From contig JAFQPD010000139.1 in assembly GCA_017411945.1 (NCBI GenBank), forward strand, positions 1 through 5,965: a stretch of 5,965 nt of DNA, in the 5' to 3' direction. Position 1 is the stretch's first letter. Every line of letters begins with the position of its first letter. The notes under the pieces are model-generated. The model did not search any database. It saw only the letters and a list, made by a program, of their open reading frames with translations, and was not told the DNA's origin. Of the stretch, positions 1-5,689 are shown piece after piece. Origin of the DNA: Mailhella sp. (lineage in GTDB: Bacteria; Desulfobacterota; Desulfovibrionia; Desulfovibrionales; Desulfovibrionaceae). A program made the position numbers and the translations under genes.

Positions 1-350
1 AGCGCGAAAAAGCCTTGCGAACAAGGCCGGCGTCATCTGGCGGTCAACTGACGCAGAGAAGCGAAAGAGACGCCGGAAGGGCGCAAGCCCGGGCGGCTCT
101 AGAGCGGAACGAGGCTCTGGTCTGGCAGCGGAAAATCGGCAGATTTTCCAAGACATCCCGCGCCGGGAGCTGTCGGCCGAAGCGCAACATAACTCGGCGG
201 AACGACCTGAAAACAAAGCTCCCGACCTCTGCCGCCAAAGCGGATTTTCGGCAGAAAATCCAAGACATCCCGCGCCGGGAGCTGTCGGGCGAAGCACAAC
301 ATAACTCGGCGGAACGACCTGAAACCAACGCTCCCGCCCCCATCCGCCAA
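1..350 (+). repeat. Composite palindromic intergenic repeat, left copy
   Basis: This stretch has no credible gene but matches, in inverted orientation, the right end of the window: positions 1-210 align with the reverse complement of about 5952-5741. Shared blocks include GCGTCATCTGG, AAGGGCGCAAGCCC, GAGGCTCTGGT and the block around CATCCCGCGCCGGGAGCTG. It is a chain of short hairpins: 12-27 (GCCTTG, loop CGAA, CAAGGC), 30-54 (GCGTCA with TGACGC), 79-90 (GGGC, loop GCAA, GCCC), 130-149 and 156-168. It may begin before the window. It lies just beyond the ribB terminator. A dispersed REP/BIME-like element or a structured RNA are both possible; I do not recognise the family. Positions 351-410 hold nothing I can identify, apart from 359-375, which matches 221-237 at 15 of 17 bases. 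Confidence 0.8.
130..350 (+). repeat. Two tandem units (period 112 bp) within the left repeat
   Basis: Unit 1 is 130-241 and unit 2 starts at 242, an exact offset of 112 bases. Each opens with a perfect 8-bp hairpin: GGAAAATC-GGCA-GATTTTCC at 130-149, and GGATTTTC-GGCA-GAAAATCC at 242-261. Each continues with AAGACATCCCGCGCCGGGAG, which holds a second small hairpin (TCCCG, loop CGC, CGGGA, at 156-168 and 268-280). A nearly identical tail follows, including CATAACTCGGCGGAACGACC. The units diverge after about 335. The stems differ in sequence but keep full pairing, so the fold rather than the sequence seems conserved at that spot. Confidence 0.85.
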
Positions 351-410
351 CCACAGCACCCAACCTCTGCTGCCATGCCCCGGCGGCACTCCCTGCCCCC
401 TCCATCATCC

Positions 411-449
411 CAAAACAGAAAAGGCCCTCGATCTCTCGAAGGCCCTTTC
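411..449 (-). terminator. Rho-independent terminator of ribB
   Basis: Read on the minus strand, 449-436 pairs with 431-418 to give a 14-bp stem (GAAAGGGCCTTCGA with TCGAGGGCCTTTTC, two G-T pairs) around a GAGA loop. The stem is followed by TGTTTT (417-412), and the 3' arm itself ends in TTTTC. It starts 24 bases after the ribB stop codon. On the plus strand there is no T-run after the stem, so it is oriented for ribB. Confidence 0.85.
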
Positions 450-472
450 TCATACTTGAACTGATATGACGC

Positions 473-1120
473 TTACTTCCCAGTTTCCATGCGGTACTGG
501 GCTATGTCTTCCACGGTGGCAAGGGGCATGCCGTGCTTGCGGGCGAAGGCGGCCACTTCGGGCAGGCGGGCCATGGTGCCGTCTTCGTTGGTGAGCTCGC
601 AAAGCACGCCGGCGGGGGCGAGGCCGGCAAGGCGGGCGAGGTCGCAGGTGACTTCGGTATGGCCGCGGCGTTCCAGCACGCCGCCGGGGCGGGCGCGCAG
701 GGGGAAGATGTGGCCGGGGCGGTTCAGGTCTTCGGGCTTGGCGCCGGGCGCGATGGCGGCGCGGATGGTGGTCACGCGGTCGGAGGCGGAAACGCCGGTG
801 GTCACGCCCTTTGCGGCCTCGATGGTCACGGTGAAGGCCGTGCCGTTCTTGTTGGTGTTGTCTTTCACCATGGGGTCGAGCTGGAGGGAATCGGCCTTTT
901 CGTCGGTGAGGCAGAGGCAGACTATGCCGCTGCATTCGCGGATGAGCAGGGCCATCTGCTGGGGGGTGACGGTTTCGGCGGCGTAGATGAGGTCGCCTTC
1001 GTTCTCGCGGTCCTCGTCGTCCACGATGAGGACGCCCTGGCCGGCACGGATGGCGGCGATGGCGGCTTCGGCGCGTTCACGCGCGGTGCCGAACGTTTCG
1101 AGTATGGAGGGCTGATGCAT
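473..1120 (-). CDS. ribB: 3,4-dihydroxy-2-butanone 4-phosphate synthase (RibB)
   Basis: A 215-residue cytosolic enzyme that converts ribulose 5-phosphate to 3,4-dihydroxy-2-butanone 4-phosphate plus formate, supplying the four-carbon unit for lumazine and riboflavin. It resembles E. coli RibB (217 aa) along its whole length. Visible motifs are the acidic metal and substrate loop DDEDRENEGD (34-43), GIVCLC (65-70), FTVTIEA (96-102), RPGHIFPLRA (134-143), GHTE (153-156, with the conserved His154) and LCELTNEDGTMAR (173-185, with Glu175). There is no GTP cyclohydrolase II domain, so this is RibB and not a RibBA fusion. I chose the ATG at 1120 because AAGGA (1131-1127) lies 6 bases upstream and the protein start matches the family; the longer in-frame extension would run through the riboswitch. 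It looks monocistronic, with its own promoter, FMN riboswitch and terminator. Confidence 0.96.
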   Translation of the reverse strand: MHQPSILETFGTARERAEAAIAAIRAGQGVLIVDDEDRENEGDLIYAAETVTPQQMALLIRECSGIVCLCLTDEKADSLQLDPMVKDNTNKNGTAFTVTIEAAKGVTTGVSASDRVTTIRAAIAPGAKPEDLNRPGHIFPLRARPGGVLERRGHTEVTCDLARLAGLAPAGVLCELTNEDGTMARLPEVAAFARKHGMPLATVEDIAQYRMETGK

Positions 1121-1175
1121 GAAAAATCCTTGTGGAATCCCGGCATCAGGGCGGCAGGAAAGCTCTGCGAGAGAG

Positions 1176-1206
1176 GAGAATCGCCTGCGGGAGGCGTAGG
1201 ATTCTC
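1176..1206 (-). promoter_or_regulatory. Probable expression-platform hairpin of the ribB riboswitch
   Basis: On the minus strand GAGAAT (1206-1201) can pair with ATTCTC (1181-1176), enclosing a CGCCT/AGGCG stem (1196-1192 with 1186-1182) and a CCCGC loop. The GAGAAT strand is also the 3' side of the aptamer closing helix P1, so this hairpin and P1 exclude each other, as expected of a switching element. Separately, AATCCT (1203-1198) is complementary to AGGATT (1130-1125), which contains the ribB Shine-Dalgarno. I see no stem with a T-run between the aptamer and the start codon, so control of translation is more likely than termination. The exact mechanism is inferred. Confidence 0.5.
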
Positions 1207-1338
1207 TTTCTTCCGGACTGTTACCGTCGGCCCCGGCCTTGCACCGGGTCTGCGGCGTTCCCCGTGGAGGCCGCTCGCGGGCTTCCCGCGCATGCGGGTC
1301 ACCGCCGGTGGGGACTTGCACCCCGCCCTGAGAAATCT
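1199..1338 (-). ncRNA. FMN riboswitch (RFN element)
   Basis: The minus strand carries the well-known RFN conserved blocks in order: TCTCAGGGCGGGGTG, then CCCCACCGGCGGT, AGCCCGCGAGCG, ACCCGGTGCAAGGCCGGGG, CCGACGGTAACAGTCCGG and GAAGAAAGAGAA. The P1 helix is formed by GATTTCTC (1337-1330) and GAGAATC (1206-1200), with one bulged T. RFN elements bind flavin mononucleotide and lower expression of riboflavin genes when FMN is plentiful. Its position directly upstream of ribB fits this. The aptamer ends about 80 bases before the ribB start codon, leaving room for an expression platform. Confidence 0.96.
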
Positions 1339-1344
1339 CCACCC

Positions 1345-1372
1345 CTTTTAATATGTTTATGGGCCGTGTCAA
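1345..1372 (-). promoter_or_regulatory. Sigma-70-type promoter for the riboswitch-ribB transcript
   Basis: The minus strand has a perfect -35 box TTGACA (1372-1367), a 16-base AT-rich spacer and a -10-like TAAAAG (1350-1345, 4 of 6 consensus bases). Transcription would start near 1338, exactly at the 5' edge of the FMN aptamer, which strongly supports the assignment. It lies in the 76-base gap after the ygaP stop codon. That gap is GC-rich with small hairpins but no T-run, so read-through from ygaP is not excluded. Confidence 0.75.
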
Positions 1373-1448
1373 GGGGAAGGAAGGAGGAGGAAAGGGCCGC
1401 CAAGGGCAGGGAAGCCGCGCCCCGCGCAGGCCGCCCTCCCCCAGGGCG

Positions 1449-1991
1449 TCATCGCTTCAGCGGGCAGGAGCCGCCGCAGTCCTTGTTCCACGGCATCTTG
1501 GCAAGCACGAGGGCCAGCCCGCAGAAGCCCGTGAGGCCGGCGAACAGCAGGCCCGCGCCAACGAAGGCCGTGAGCCAGAACATGGGGTGCCAGAAATAGC
1601 TGCCCACAACGCCAAGAAGCACTGCCGCGCCCGCGCCTATCTGTATCTGCCGGAACATGGGCAGCGCAGAAGAGCCGCCCTCCACGGGCAGGCCGGCCTT
1701 CTTCCAGCCCGTGATGCCGCCTTCCACCTGCCATGCCTCGCCGCCGGCCAGCTTTTCCAGAAGTTCGGCGTTGTCCTGCGTGCGGCGGCCGGAGTTGCAG
1801 AAATAGATGACCGGCTTCTGCGGCGCATCTTCGTCCTTCACCGGGTAGGACTGCGCCACCGAAAGAGGAACGAGGCGCGAGCCGGCAACGTGCTCCCGCG
1901 CGTATTCGGAAGTTTCGCGGATATCGACGAGGCGGGCCTTGCCGGAATCGGCCATTTCCTTGGCCTTGGAGGGGGAGATGAGGGGAAGCAT
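1449..1991 (-). CDS. ygaP: YgaP-like membrane-anchored rhodanese
   Basis: A 180-residue protein with a cytosolic N-terminal rhodanese domain (about 1-105) and a C-terminal two-helix membrane anchor (about 114-133 and 137-160; DUF2892-like). Rhodaneses move sulfane sulfur through a cysteine persulfide. The active-site loop is CNSGRRT with Cys65, and LVDIRE (21-26) and GGITGWKKAGLPVEG (91-105) are typical domain signatures. It is close to E. coli YgaP throughout, including PMFRQIQIGAG, FVGAGLLFAG and KMPWN. Unlike E. coli YgaP as I recall it, it continues after KMPWN into a tail with two extra cysteines (KDCGGSCPLKR). The ATG at 1991 is supported by AGGAGA (2001-1996) four bases upstream. It diverges from ilvB and precedes ribB on the same strand. 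The physiological sulfur donor and acceptor cannot be read from the context. Confidence 0.92.
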   Translation of the reverse strand: MLPLISPSKAKEMADSGKARLVDIRETSEYAREHVAGSRLVPLSVAQSYPVKDEDAPQKPVIYFCNSGRRTQDNAELLEKLAGGEAWQVEGGITGWKKAGLPVEGGSSALPMFRQIQIGAGAAVLLGVVGSYFWHPMFWLTAFVGAGLLFAGLTGFCGLALVLAKMPWNKDCGGSCPLKR

Positions 1992-2030
1992 GGCGTCTCC
2001 TTGATGCGTTTGGCTTATTATTGATAATTA

Positions 2031-2059
2031 TTCCTAACAAATTCCTTTCCCTTAATCAA
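2031..2059 (-). promoter_or_regulatory. Weak promoter candidate for ygaP
   Basis: On the minus strand TTGATT (2059-2054) is followed after 17 bases by TAGGAA (2036-2031), which has only 3 of 6 -10 consensus bases. The surrounding 2010-2060 is by far the most AT-rich part of the window, as expected of a promoter region. Other box combinations are possible. A short dyad lies just downstream: ATTAT (2017-2021) and ATAAT (2024-2028) around TG. Confidence 0.3.
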
Positions 2060-2121
2060 GCGATATGCGCAATGTGAAAAAAAAGACTTCGATTTTCTGC
2101 ACGCCTGCAGGGGAAAGCCGC

Positions 2122-2150
2122 TTGACAGCAGAGAAAAAAGGAGTTCCTAT
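2122..2150 (+). promoter_or_regulatory. Promoter candidate for the ilvBNC operon
   Basis: A perfect -35 hexamer TTGACA (2122-2127) is followed after 17 bases by TCCTAT (2145-2150), a poor -10 box with 3 of 6 consensus bases. An A-rich stretch fills the spacer. If used, transcription would start near 2157, giving a leader of about 170 nt before ilvB. The strong -35 with a weak -10 is compatible with activator dependence, but no operator is recognised. Confidence 0.5.
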
Positions 2151-2156
2151 CAAAGC

Positions 2157-2328
2157 CTGACTCTTTCTCGTGAAAGCTCCTGCCCACGGGCACAAGCTGG
2201 GGCAGCCCCGCCGCGGGAAAGAGCAGGCCCAGCCGCTTCCCGCCGTTCCCTCCCGGGGGGCAGGGCCGCACAGGAGCGGGTCCGCAGCGTGCGGATCAGC
2301 ATGGTTCAAGCTTTATGAGGTAAATTCT
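2157..2328 (+). other. GC-rich structured 5' leader of ilvB, no gene
   Basis: No gene is supported between the promoter candidate and ilvB. The segment can fold into several hairpins: GGGG-CAG-CCCC (2199-2209), GCGGGAA with TTCCCGC (2213-2219 with 2237-2243), and the strongest, GGTCCGCA-GCG-TGCGGATC (2279-2297, 8 bp with one G-T pair). This last hairpin ends 31 bases before the ilvB start. None is followed by a T-run, and I see no leader peptide rich in Ile, Val or Leu codons and no T-box motif. A five-codon reading frame (MVQAL, 2301-2318) ends inside the ilvB ribosome-binding site but lacks its own clear one. Regulation through this leader is possible but unproven. Confidence 0.4.
2317..2320 (+). 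promoter_or_regulatory. Ribosome-binding site that sets the ilvB start
   Basis: GAGG lies 8 bases before the ATG at 2329. An in-frame GTG at 2170 would add 53 residues, but that extension is Pro/Gly/Arg-rich, runs through the hairpin-rich leader and has no counterpart in AHAS proteins, so 2329 is the supported start. Confidence 0.8.
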
Positions 2329-3993
2329 ATGCAGTTGACCGGTTCCCAAATTTTCTGTGAAGTGCTGGTGGAGCAGGGCGTCGATACGCTGTTCGGCTAC
2401 CCCGGCGGCGCTGTGCTGAATCTGTACGATGAGCTCTACAGGTATCAGGACCGCATCAAACATATCATCACCGCCCATGAACAGGGTGCTGCCCATGCGG
2501 CCGACGGCTACGCGCGTGCTACCGGCCGCACCGGCGTAGTACTGGCTACCAGCGGCCCCGGCGCCACCAACCTCGTCACGGGCATCGCCACCGCCTACAT
2601 GGACTCCGTGCCCATGGTGGCCATCACCGGCAACGTGCCCACCGCCCTCATGGGGCAGGACTCCTTCCAGGAAGTCTACATCGCGGGCATCACCATGCCC
2701 ATAACCAAGCATAATTTCGTGGTCTACGACGTGAAGGACCTTGCCGACACCCTGCGCGAAGCCTTCCGCATAGCCCAGACCGGCCGCAAGGGCCCCGTGC
2801 TGGTGGACATCCCCAAGGACGTCACCGCCGCCCTCTGCGAGTTCACCCCCGCCGCCGCCCCCGAGCGCGACATGTACCAGTCGAACATCGACATGGACGC
2901 CATTGTCAGGGCCGCCGAGATCATCAACAACGCAGAACGCCCTGCCGTGTACTTCGGCGGCGGCGTGGCCGCTTCCGGCGCAGGCGAAGAGCTTGCCGCA
3001 CTCATGAAGAAGGCCTGCATGCCTGCGGCCTACAGCCTCATGGGCGCAGGCGTCATCCACTGCGACGACCCGCTCAACCTCGGCATGGTGGGCATGCACG
3101 GCTGCCGCACCTCCAACCTCGCGCTGGACAACTGCGACGTCATGGTCGCCGTGGGCACCCGCTTCTCCGACCGCGTGGCCCTCAAGCCCGATGAATTCGG
3201 CCGCCGCGCCAAGCTCATCCAGATCGACCTCGACGCCTCCGAAATCAACAAGAACGTCCATGTGGACGTGGCCCTCGAAGGCGACGTGAAGGACGTCATC
3301 TGCGCCCTGCTCCCCAAGATCAACAATATCTGCCGCGACGAATGGCTCACCCAGATCGCCGAATGGAAGGCCGAGGACTACCAGCCCAAGGACAGCGATT
3401 CCGTGCTGAAGCCCCACCAGATCATCCGCAAGGCATGCGAGCTTGCCGGCGAAGACTCCATCTACGTCACCGACGTGGGCCAGCACCAGATGTGGGCCGT
3501 GCAGTACTGCCGCCACGTGAAGCCTCGCAGGTTCCTCACTTCCGGCGGCCTCGGCACCATGGGCTACGGCTACGGCGCAGCCATAGGCGCGAAGGCGGCC
3601 AAGCCCGAATGCCCTGTCATCCACTTCACCGGCGACGGCTCCTTCCACATGAACCTGAACGAAGCCTGCACCGCGGTTTCCTTCGGCCTGCCCGTCATCA
3701 CCATCATCCTCGACAACAGCGTGCTCGGCATGGTGCGCCAGTGGCAGACCAGCTTCTACGGCCGCCGCTACATGGCCACCACCCTTGAAAGGAAAACCGA
3801 CTATGTGAAGCTCATCGAGGCTTTCGGCGGCAAGGGCTACAGCGTGAGCAGCATGGACGAGTTCGAAGCGGCCATGAAGGAAGCTCTGAAGGCCGAAGGC
3901 CCCGTGTGGATACACTGCCCCATCTCCCGCGACGAGAAGGTGCTGCCCATGATCCCGGGCGGCTGCACCTGCGACTCCATCATCATGGAATAG
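2329..3993 (+). CDS. ilvB: Acetohydroxyacid (acetolactate) synthase, large subunit
   Basis: A 554-residue catalytic subunit of AHAS, a cytosolic thiamine-diphosphate and FAD enzyme. It joins two pyruvates to acetolactate (valine, leucine) or pyruvate plus 2-oxobutyrate to acetohydroxybutyrate (isoleucine). Three family domains are visible: the ThDP pyrimidine domain (about 1-165) with catalytic Glu51 in AHEQGAAHAADGYARA and SGPGATN at 75-81; a central FAD-binding domain (about 188-330); and the ThDP pyrophosphate domain (about 365-535). The last contains GDG (435-437) and NSVLGMVRQWQ, with Asp436 and Asn463 as the expected Mg ligands 27 residues apart. Trp472 in RQWQ is the residue linked in AHAS to preference for 2-oxobutyrate and to herbicide binding. 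Length is normal. The tail GGCTCDSIIME is unusually cysteine-rich. First gene of the operon; ilvN follows after 9 bases. Confidence 0.97.
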   Translation: MQLTGSQIFCEVLVEQGVDTLFGYPGGAVLNLYDELYRYQDRIKHIITAHEQGAAHAADGYARATGRTGVVLATSGPGATNLVTGIATAYMDSVPMVAITGNVPTALMGQDSFQEVYIAGITMPITKHNFVVYDVKDLADTLREAFRIAQTGRKGPVLVDIPKDVTAALCEFTPAAAPERDMYQSNIDMDAIVRAAEIINNAERPAVYFGGGVAASGAGEELAALMKKACMPAAYSLMGAGVIHCDDPLNLGMVGMHGCRTSNLALDNCDVMVAVGTRFSDRVALKPDEFGRRAKLIQIDLDASEINKNVHVDVALEGDVKDVICALLPKINNICRDEWLTQIAEWKAEDYQPKDSDSVLKPHQIIRKACELAGEDSIYVTDVGQHQMWAVQYCRHVKPRRFLTSGGLGTMGYGYGAAIGAKAAKPECPVIHFTGDGSFHMNLNEACTAVSFGLPVITIILDNSVLGMVRQWQTSFYGRRYMATTLERKTDYVKLIEAFGGKGYSVSSMDEFEAAMKEALKAEGPVWIHCPISRDEKVLPMIPGGCTCDSIIME

Positions 3994-4002
3994 GAGGAGA
4001 AA

Positions 4003-4509
4003 ATGACCAAATACGTGCTTTCCATCGTTGTGGACAACAACCCCAACGTCATGGCCCGCGTGTCCTCCATGTTCGCACGCCGCCGCTTCAACATGACCAG
4101 CGTTACCGCCGCGCCCACCGGCGACCCTAACGTCTCCGTCATCACCATCGTCACCGAAGGCGACGCGCATGTGCTCGACCAGGCCATCAAGCAGACCTCC
4201 AAGCTGCAGGAAGTGCGCTCCATCAGCCTCCTGCCCCGCAACGAGAGCCTGCTTTGCGAAACCGTGATGATACGCCTGGCCTTCGACGAGAAGAACATTT
4301 CCCTCATCAAGGACATCGTTGAAGTTTACCGTGCCAAGATTATTGACCTTACCTCCAGCAGCATGGTAGTACAGCTCACGGGCAAGCCCTCGAAGATAGA
4401 CGGCTTCCTCGAAGTCATGTCTCCCTACCGGGTGCTCGAAATGTGCCGCTCCGGCGTCATCGGCATGCCGCGCGGCTCCCAGAGCGACTGGTGGAAGAAC
4501 AAGGCTTAA
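4003..4509 (+). CDS. ilvN: Acetolactate synthase, small regulatory subunit
   Basis: A 168-residue regulatory subunit that stimulates IlvB and in the family mediates feedback inhibition by valine. Residues about 4-75 form the ACT domain (YVLSIVVDNNPNVMARVSSM, then RRFNMTSVTAAPTGDP), and about 83-158 the C-terminal small-subunit domain (RAKIIDLTSSSMVVQLTG, RSGVIGMPRG). It aligns end to end with E. coli IlvH. Asn30 corresponds to valine-site Asn29, but the conserved glycine of that loop (Gly14 in IlvH) is Asn15 here. The tail SDWWKNKA is slightly longer than in IlvH. GGAGGAG directly at the ilvB stop codon, four bases before the ATG, implies tight translational coupling with ilvB. It could equally be called ilvH; the function does not change. 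Confidence 0.95.
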   Translation: MTKYVLSIVVDNNPNVMARVSSMFARRRFNMTSVTAAPTGDPNVSVITIVTEGDAHVLDQAIKQTSKLQEVRSISLLPRNESLLCETVMIRLAFDEKNISLIKDIVEVYRAKIIDLTSSSMVVQLTGKPSKIDGFLEVMSPYRVLEMCRSGVIGMPRGSQSDWWKNKA

Positions 4510-4553
4510 GCATCGAAACCAATGGCCGAAGGGCCTGGCAATTTACACAGAAC

Positions 4554-4557
4554 GGAG
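4554..4557 (+). promoter_or_regulatory. Ribosome-binding site that sets the ilvC start
   Basis: GGAG lies 9 bases before the ATG at 4567. An upstream in-frame ATG at 4522 would add 15 residues (MAEGPGN...) with no family counterpart and no good ribosome-binding site, and would place this GGAG inside the gene. The later ATG is therefore chosen. Confidence 0.8.
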
Positions 4558-4566
4558 ATTAGTCCC

Positions 4567-5562
4567 ATGATCAAGAAGTACTACGATGCCGACTGCAACC
4601 TCGGCATGCTCGACGGCAAGACCGTGTCCATCATCGGCTTCGGCTCTCAGGGCCACGCCCATGCCCAGAACCTCCACGAATCCGGCGTGAACGTCGTCGT
4701 GGGCCTGCGCAAGGGCTCCGAAAGCTGGGCCAAGGCTGAAGCCGCCGGCCTCACTGTCATGGAACCCGCCGAAGCCGCCAAGGCCGGCAACATCGTCATG
4801 ATGCTCGTGCCCGACGAAGTGGCCGCCGACATCTACGCCAAGGACGTTGCCCCCAACATGAAGGAAGGCGACGTGCTCTGCTTCGCCCACGGCTTCAACA
4901 TCCACTTCGGCTTCATCAAGCCCGCCGCCAACATCGACGTCATCATGATCGCCCCCAAGGGCCCCGGCCACACCGTGCGCAGCCAGTACCAGGAAGGCAA
5001 GGGCGTGCCCAGCCTCATCGCCATCGCCCAGGACTACTCCGGCAAGGCTAAGGACTACGCTCTGGCTTACGCTTCCGGCATCGGCGCCGGCCGCGCCGGC
5101 ATCCTCGAAACCACCTACCGCGAAGAAACCGAAACCGACCTCTTCGGCGAACAGGCCGTTCTCTGCGGCGGCGTGACCGAACTCATGAAGGTGGGCTTCG
5201 AAACTCTCGTGGAAGCCGGCTACGCTCCCGAAATGGCCTACTTCGAGACCATCCACGAAATGAAGCTCATCGTGGACCTCATCAACAACGGCGGCTTCGG
5301 CTTCATGCGCTACTCCATCTCCAACACTGCTGAATACGGCGACTACCGCACCGGCAAGCGCATCATCACCGAAGAGACCCGCAAGGCCATGCGCCAGGTG
5401 CTCCGTGAAATCCAGGACGGCACCTTCGCTTCCGAATTCATGCAGGAAATGGGCGCCGGCCGCAAGGGCAAGTTCCTCGCCACCCGCCGCCTCGAAACTG
5501 AACACCAGCTCGAAAAGGTGGGCGCTGAGCTCCGCCAGATGATGAGCTGGCTGAAGAAGTAA
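4567..5562 (+). CDS. ilvC: Ketol-acid reductoisomerase, class I
   Basis: A 331-residue cytosolic enzyme that carries out the Mg-dependent alkyl shift and NADPH reduction of acetolactate and acetohydroxybutyrate to dihydroxy acids, the step after AHAS. The N-terminal Rossmann domain (about 1-182) has GFGSQGHAHAQNL (24-36) and the cofactor loop GLRKGSES (46-53); Arg48, Ser51 and Ser53 suggest NADPH preference. Conserved catalytic residues are present: His108 (FAHGFNIHF), Lys131 (PKGPGH), Asp191 and Glu195 (DLFGEQ), Glu227 and Glu231 (YFETIHEMK), and Ser252 (SISNTAEYG). The length matches the short bacterial class I form rather than the long class II form of E. coli. Codon choice is extremely biased to C-ending codons, typical of a highly expressed gene. 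It is 57 bases after ilvN with no terminator between, so it shares the operon. Confidence 0.97.
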   Translation: MIKKYYDADCNLGMLDGKTVSIIGFGSQGHAHAQNLHESGVNVVVGLRKGSESWAKAEAAGLTVMEPAEAAKAGNIVMMLVPDEVAADIYAKDVAPNMKEGDVLCFAHGFNIHFGFIKPAANIDVIMIAPKGPGHTVRSQYQEGKGVPSLIAIAQDYSGKAKDYALAYASGIGAGRAGILETTYREETETDLFGEQAVLCGGVTELMKVGFETLVEAGYAPEMAYFETIHEMKLIVDLINNGGFGFMRYSISNTAEYGDYRTGKRIITEETRKAMRQVLREIQDGTFASEFMQEMGAGRKGKFLATRRLETEHQLEKVGAELRQMMSWLKK

Positions 5563-5578
5563 GCGACTAGCTCCTTTG

Positions 5579-5618
5579 GACGCCGGACGGGGATTCCTGT
5601 CCGGCGTCTTTTTTTATT
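5579..5618 (+). terminator. Rho-independent terminator of ilvBNC
   Basis: GACGCCGGACGGG (5579-5591) pairs with CCTGTCCGGCGTC (5596-5608), giving a 13-bp stem with a single G-T pair and a GATT loop. It is followed at once by seven T (5609-5615) and ATT. It starts 16 bases after the ilvC stop codon. Confidence 0.97.
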
Positions 5619-5689
5619 CTGGTGTTTGGGGGATTTGGGGATTGATCTCCGGGATCATCGGACTGCTGGCTAGTTCTGCCTCTCTCTGC

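Noticed and set aside
130..350. Tandem units as a CRISPR array
   Set aside because: Only two units, 112 bp apart, with similar rather than unique sequence between the conserved blocks, and no cas genes in the window.
15..464. Open frame of 149 codons over the left repeat, and a 61-codon frame (5670-5855, minus) over the right repeat with a similar translation
   Set aside because: The shared peptide (SKTSRAGS) only reflects the shared DNA repeat. The frames are Arg/Pro/Ser-rich, cross the hairpins and, on the left, the ribB terminator, and have no good ribosome-binding site.
533..1351. Open frame of 272 codons antisense to ribB and its riboswitch
   Set aside because: Gly/Ala-rich shadow running through the ribB coding region and the FMN riboswitch, with no recognisable domain.
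2065..2160. A 31-codon frame upstream of ilvB (MRNVKKKTSIF...) as a leader peptide
   Set aside because: It overlaps the proposed ilv promoter, has only a weak ribosome-binding site, is not enriched in Ile, Val or Leu codons, and no attenuator hairpin follows.
2296..4170. Long open frame of 624 codons antisense to ilvB and the start of ilvN
   Set aside because: Gly/Val/His/Ala-rich shadow caused by the strong third-position GC bias of ilvB. It matches no family, while the sense strand has every AHAS motif.
4510..4566. Short GGCC...GGGCC hairpin between ilvN and ilvC as a terminator
   Set aside because: The stem is only 4-5 bp and no T-run follows, so ilvC is most likely co-transcribed with ilvBN.
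4543..5505. Open frame of 320 codons antisense to ilvC
   Set aside because: Same codon-bias artefact: low-complexity Gly/Val/His/Phe-rich product opposite a fully conserved ilvC.
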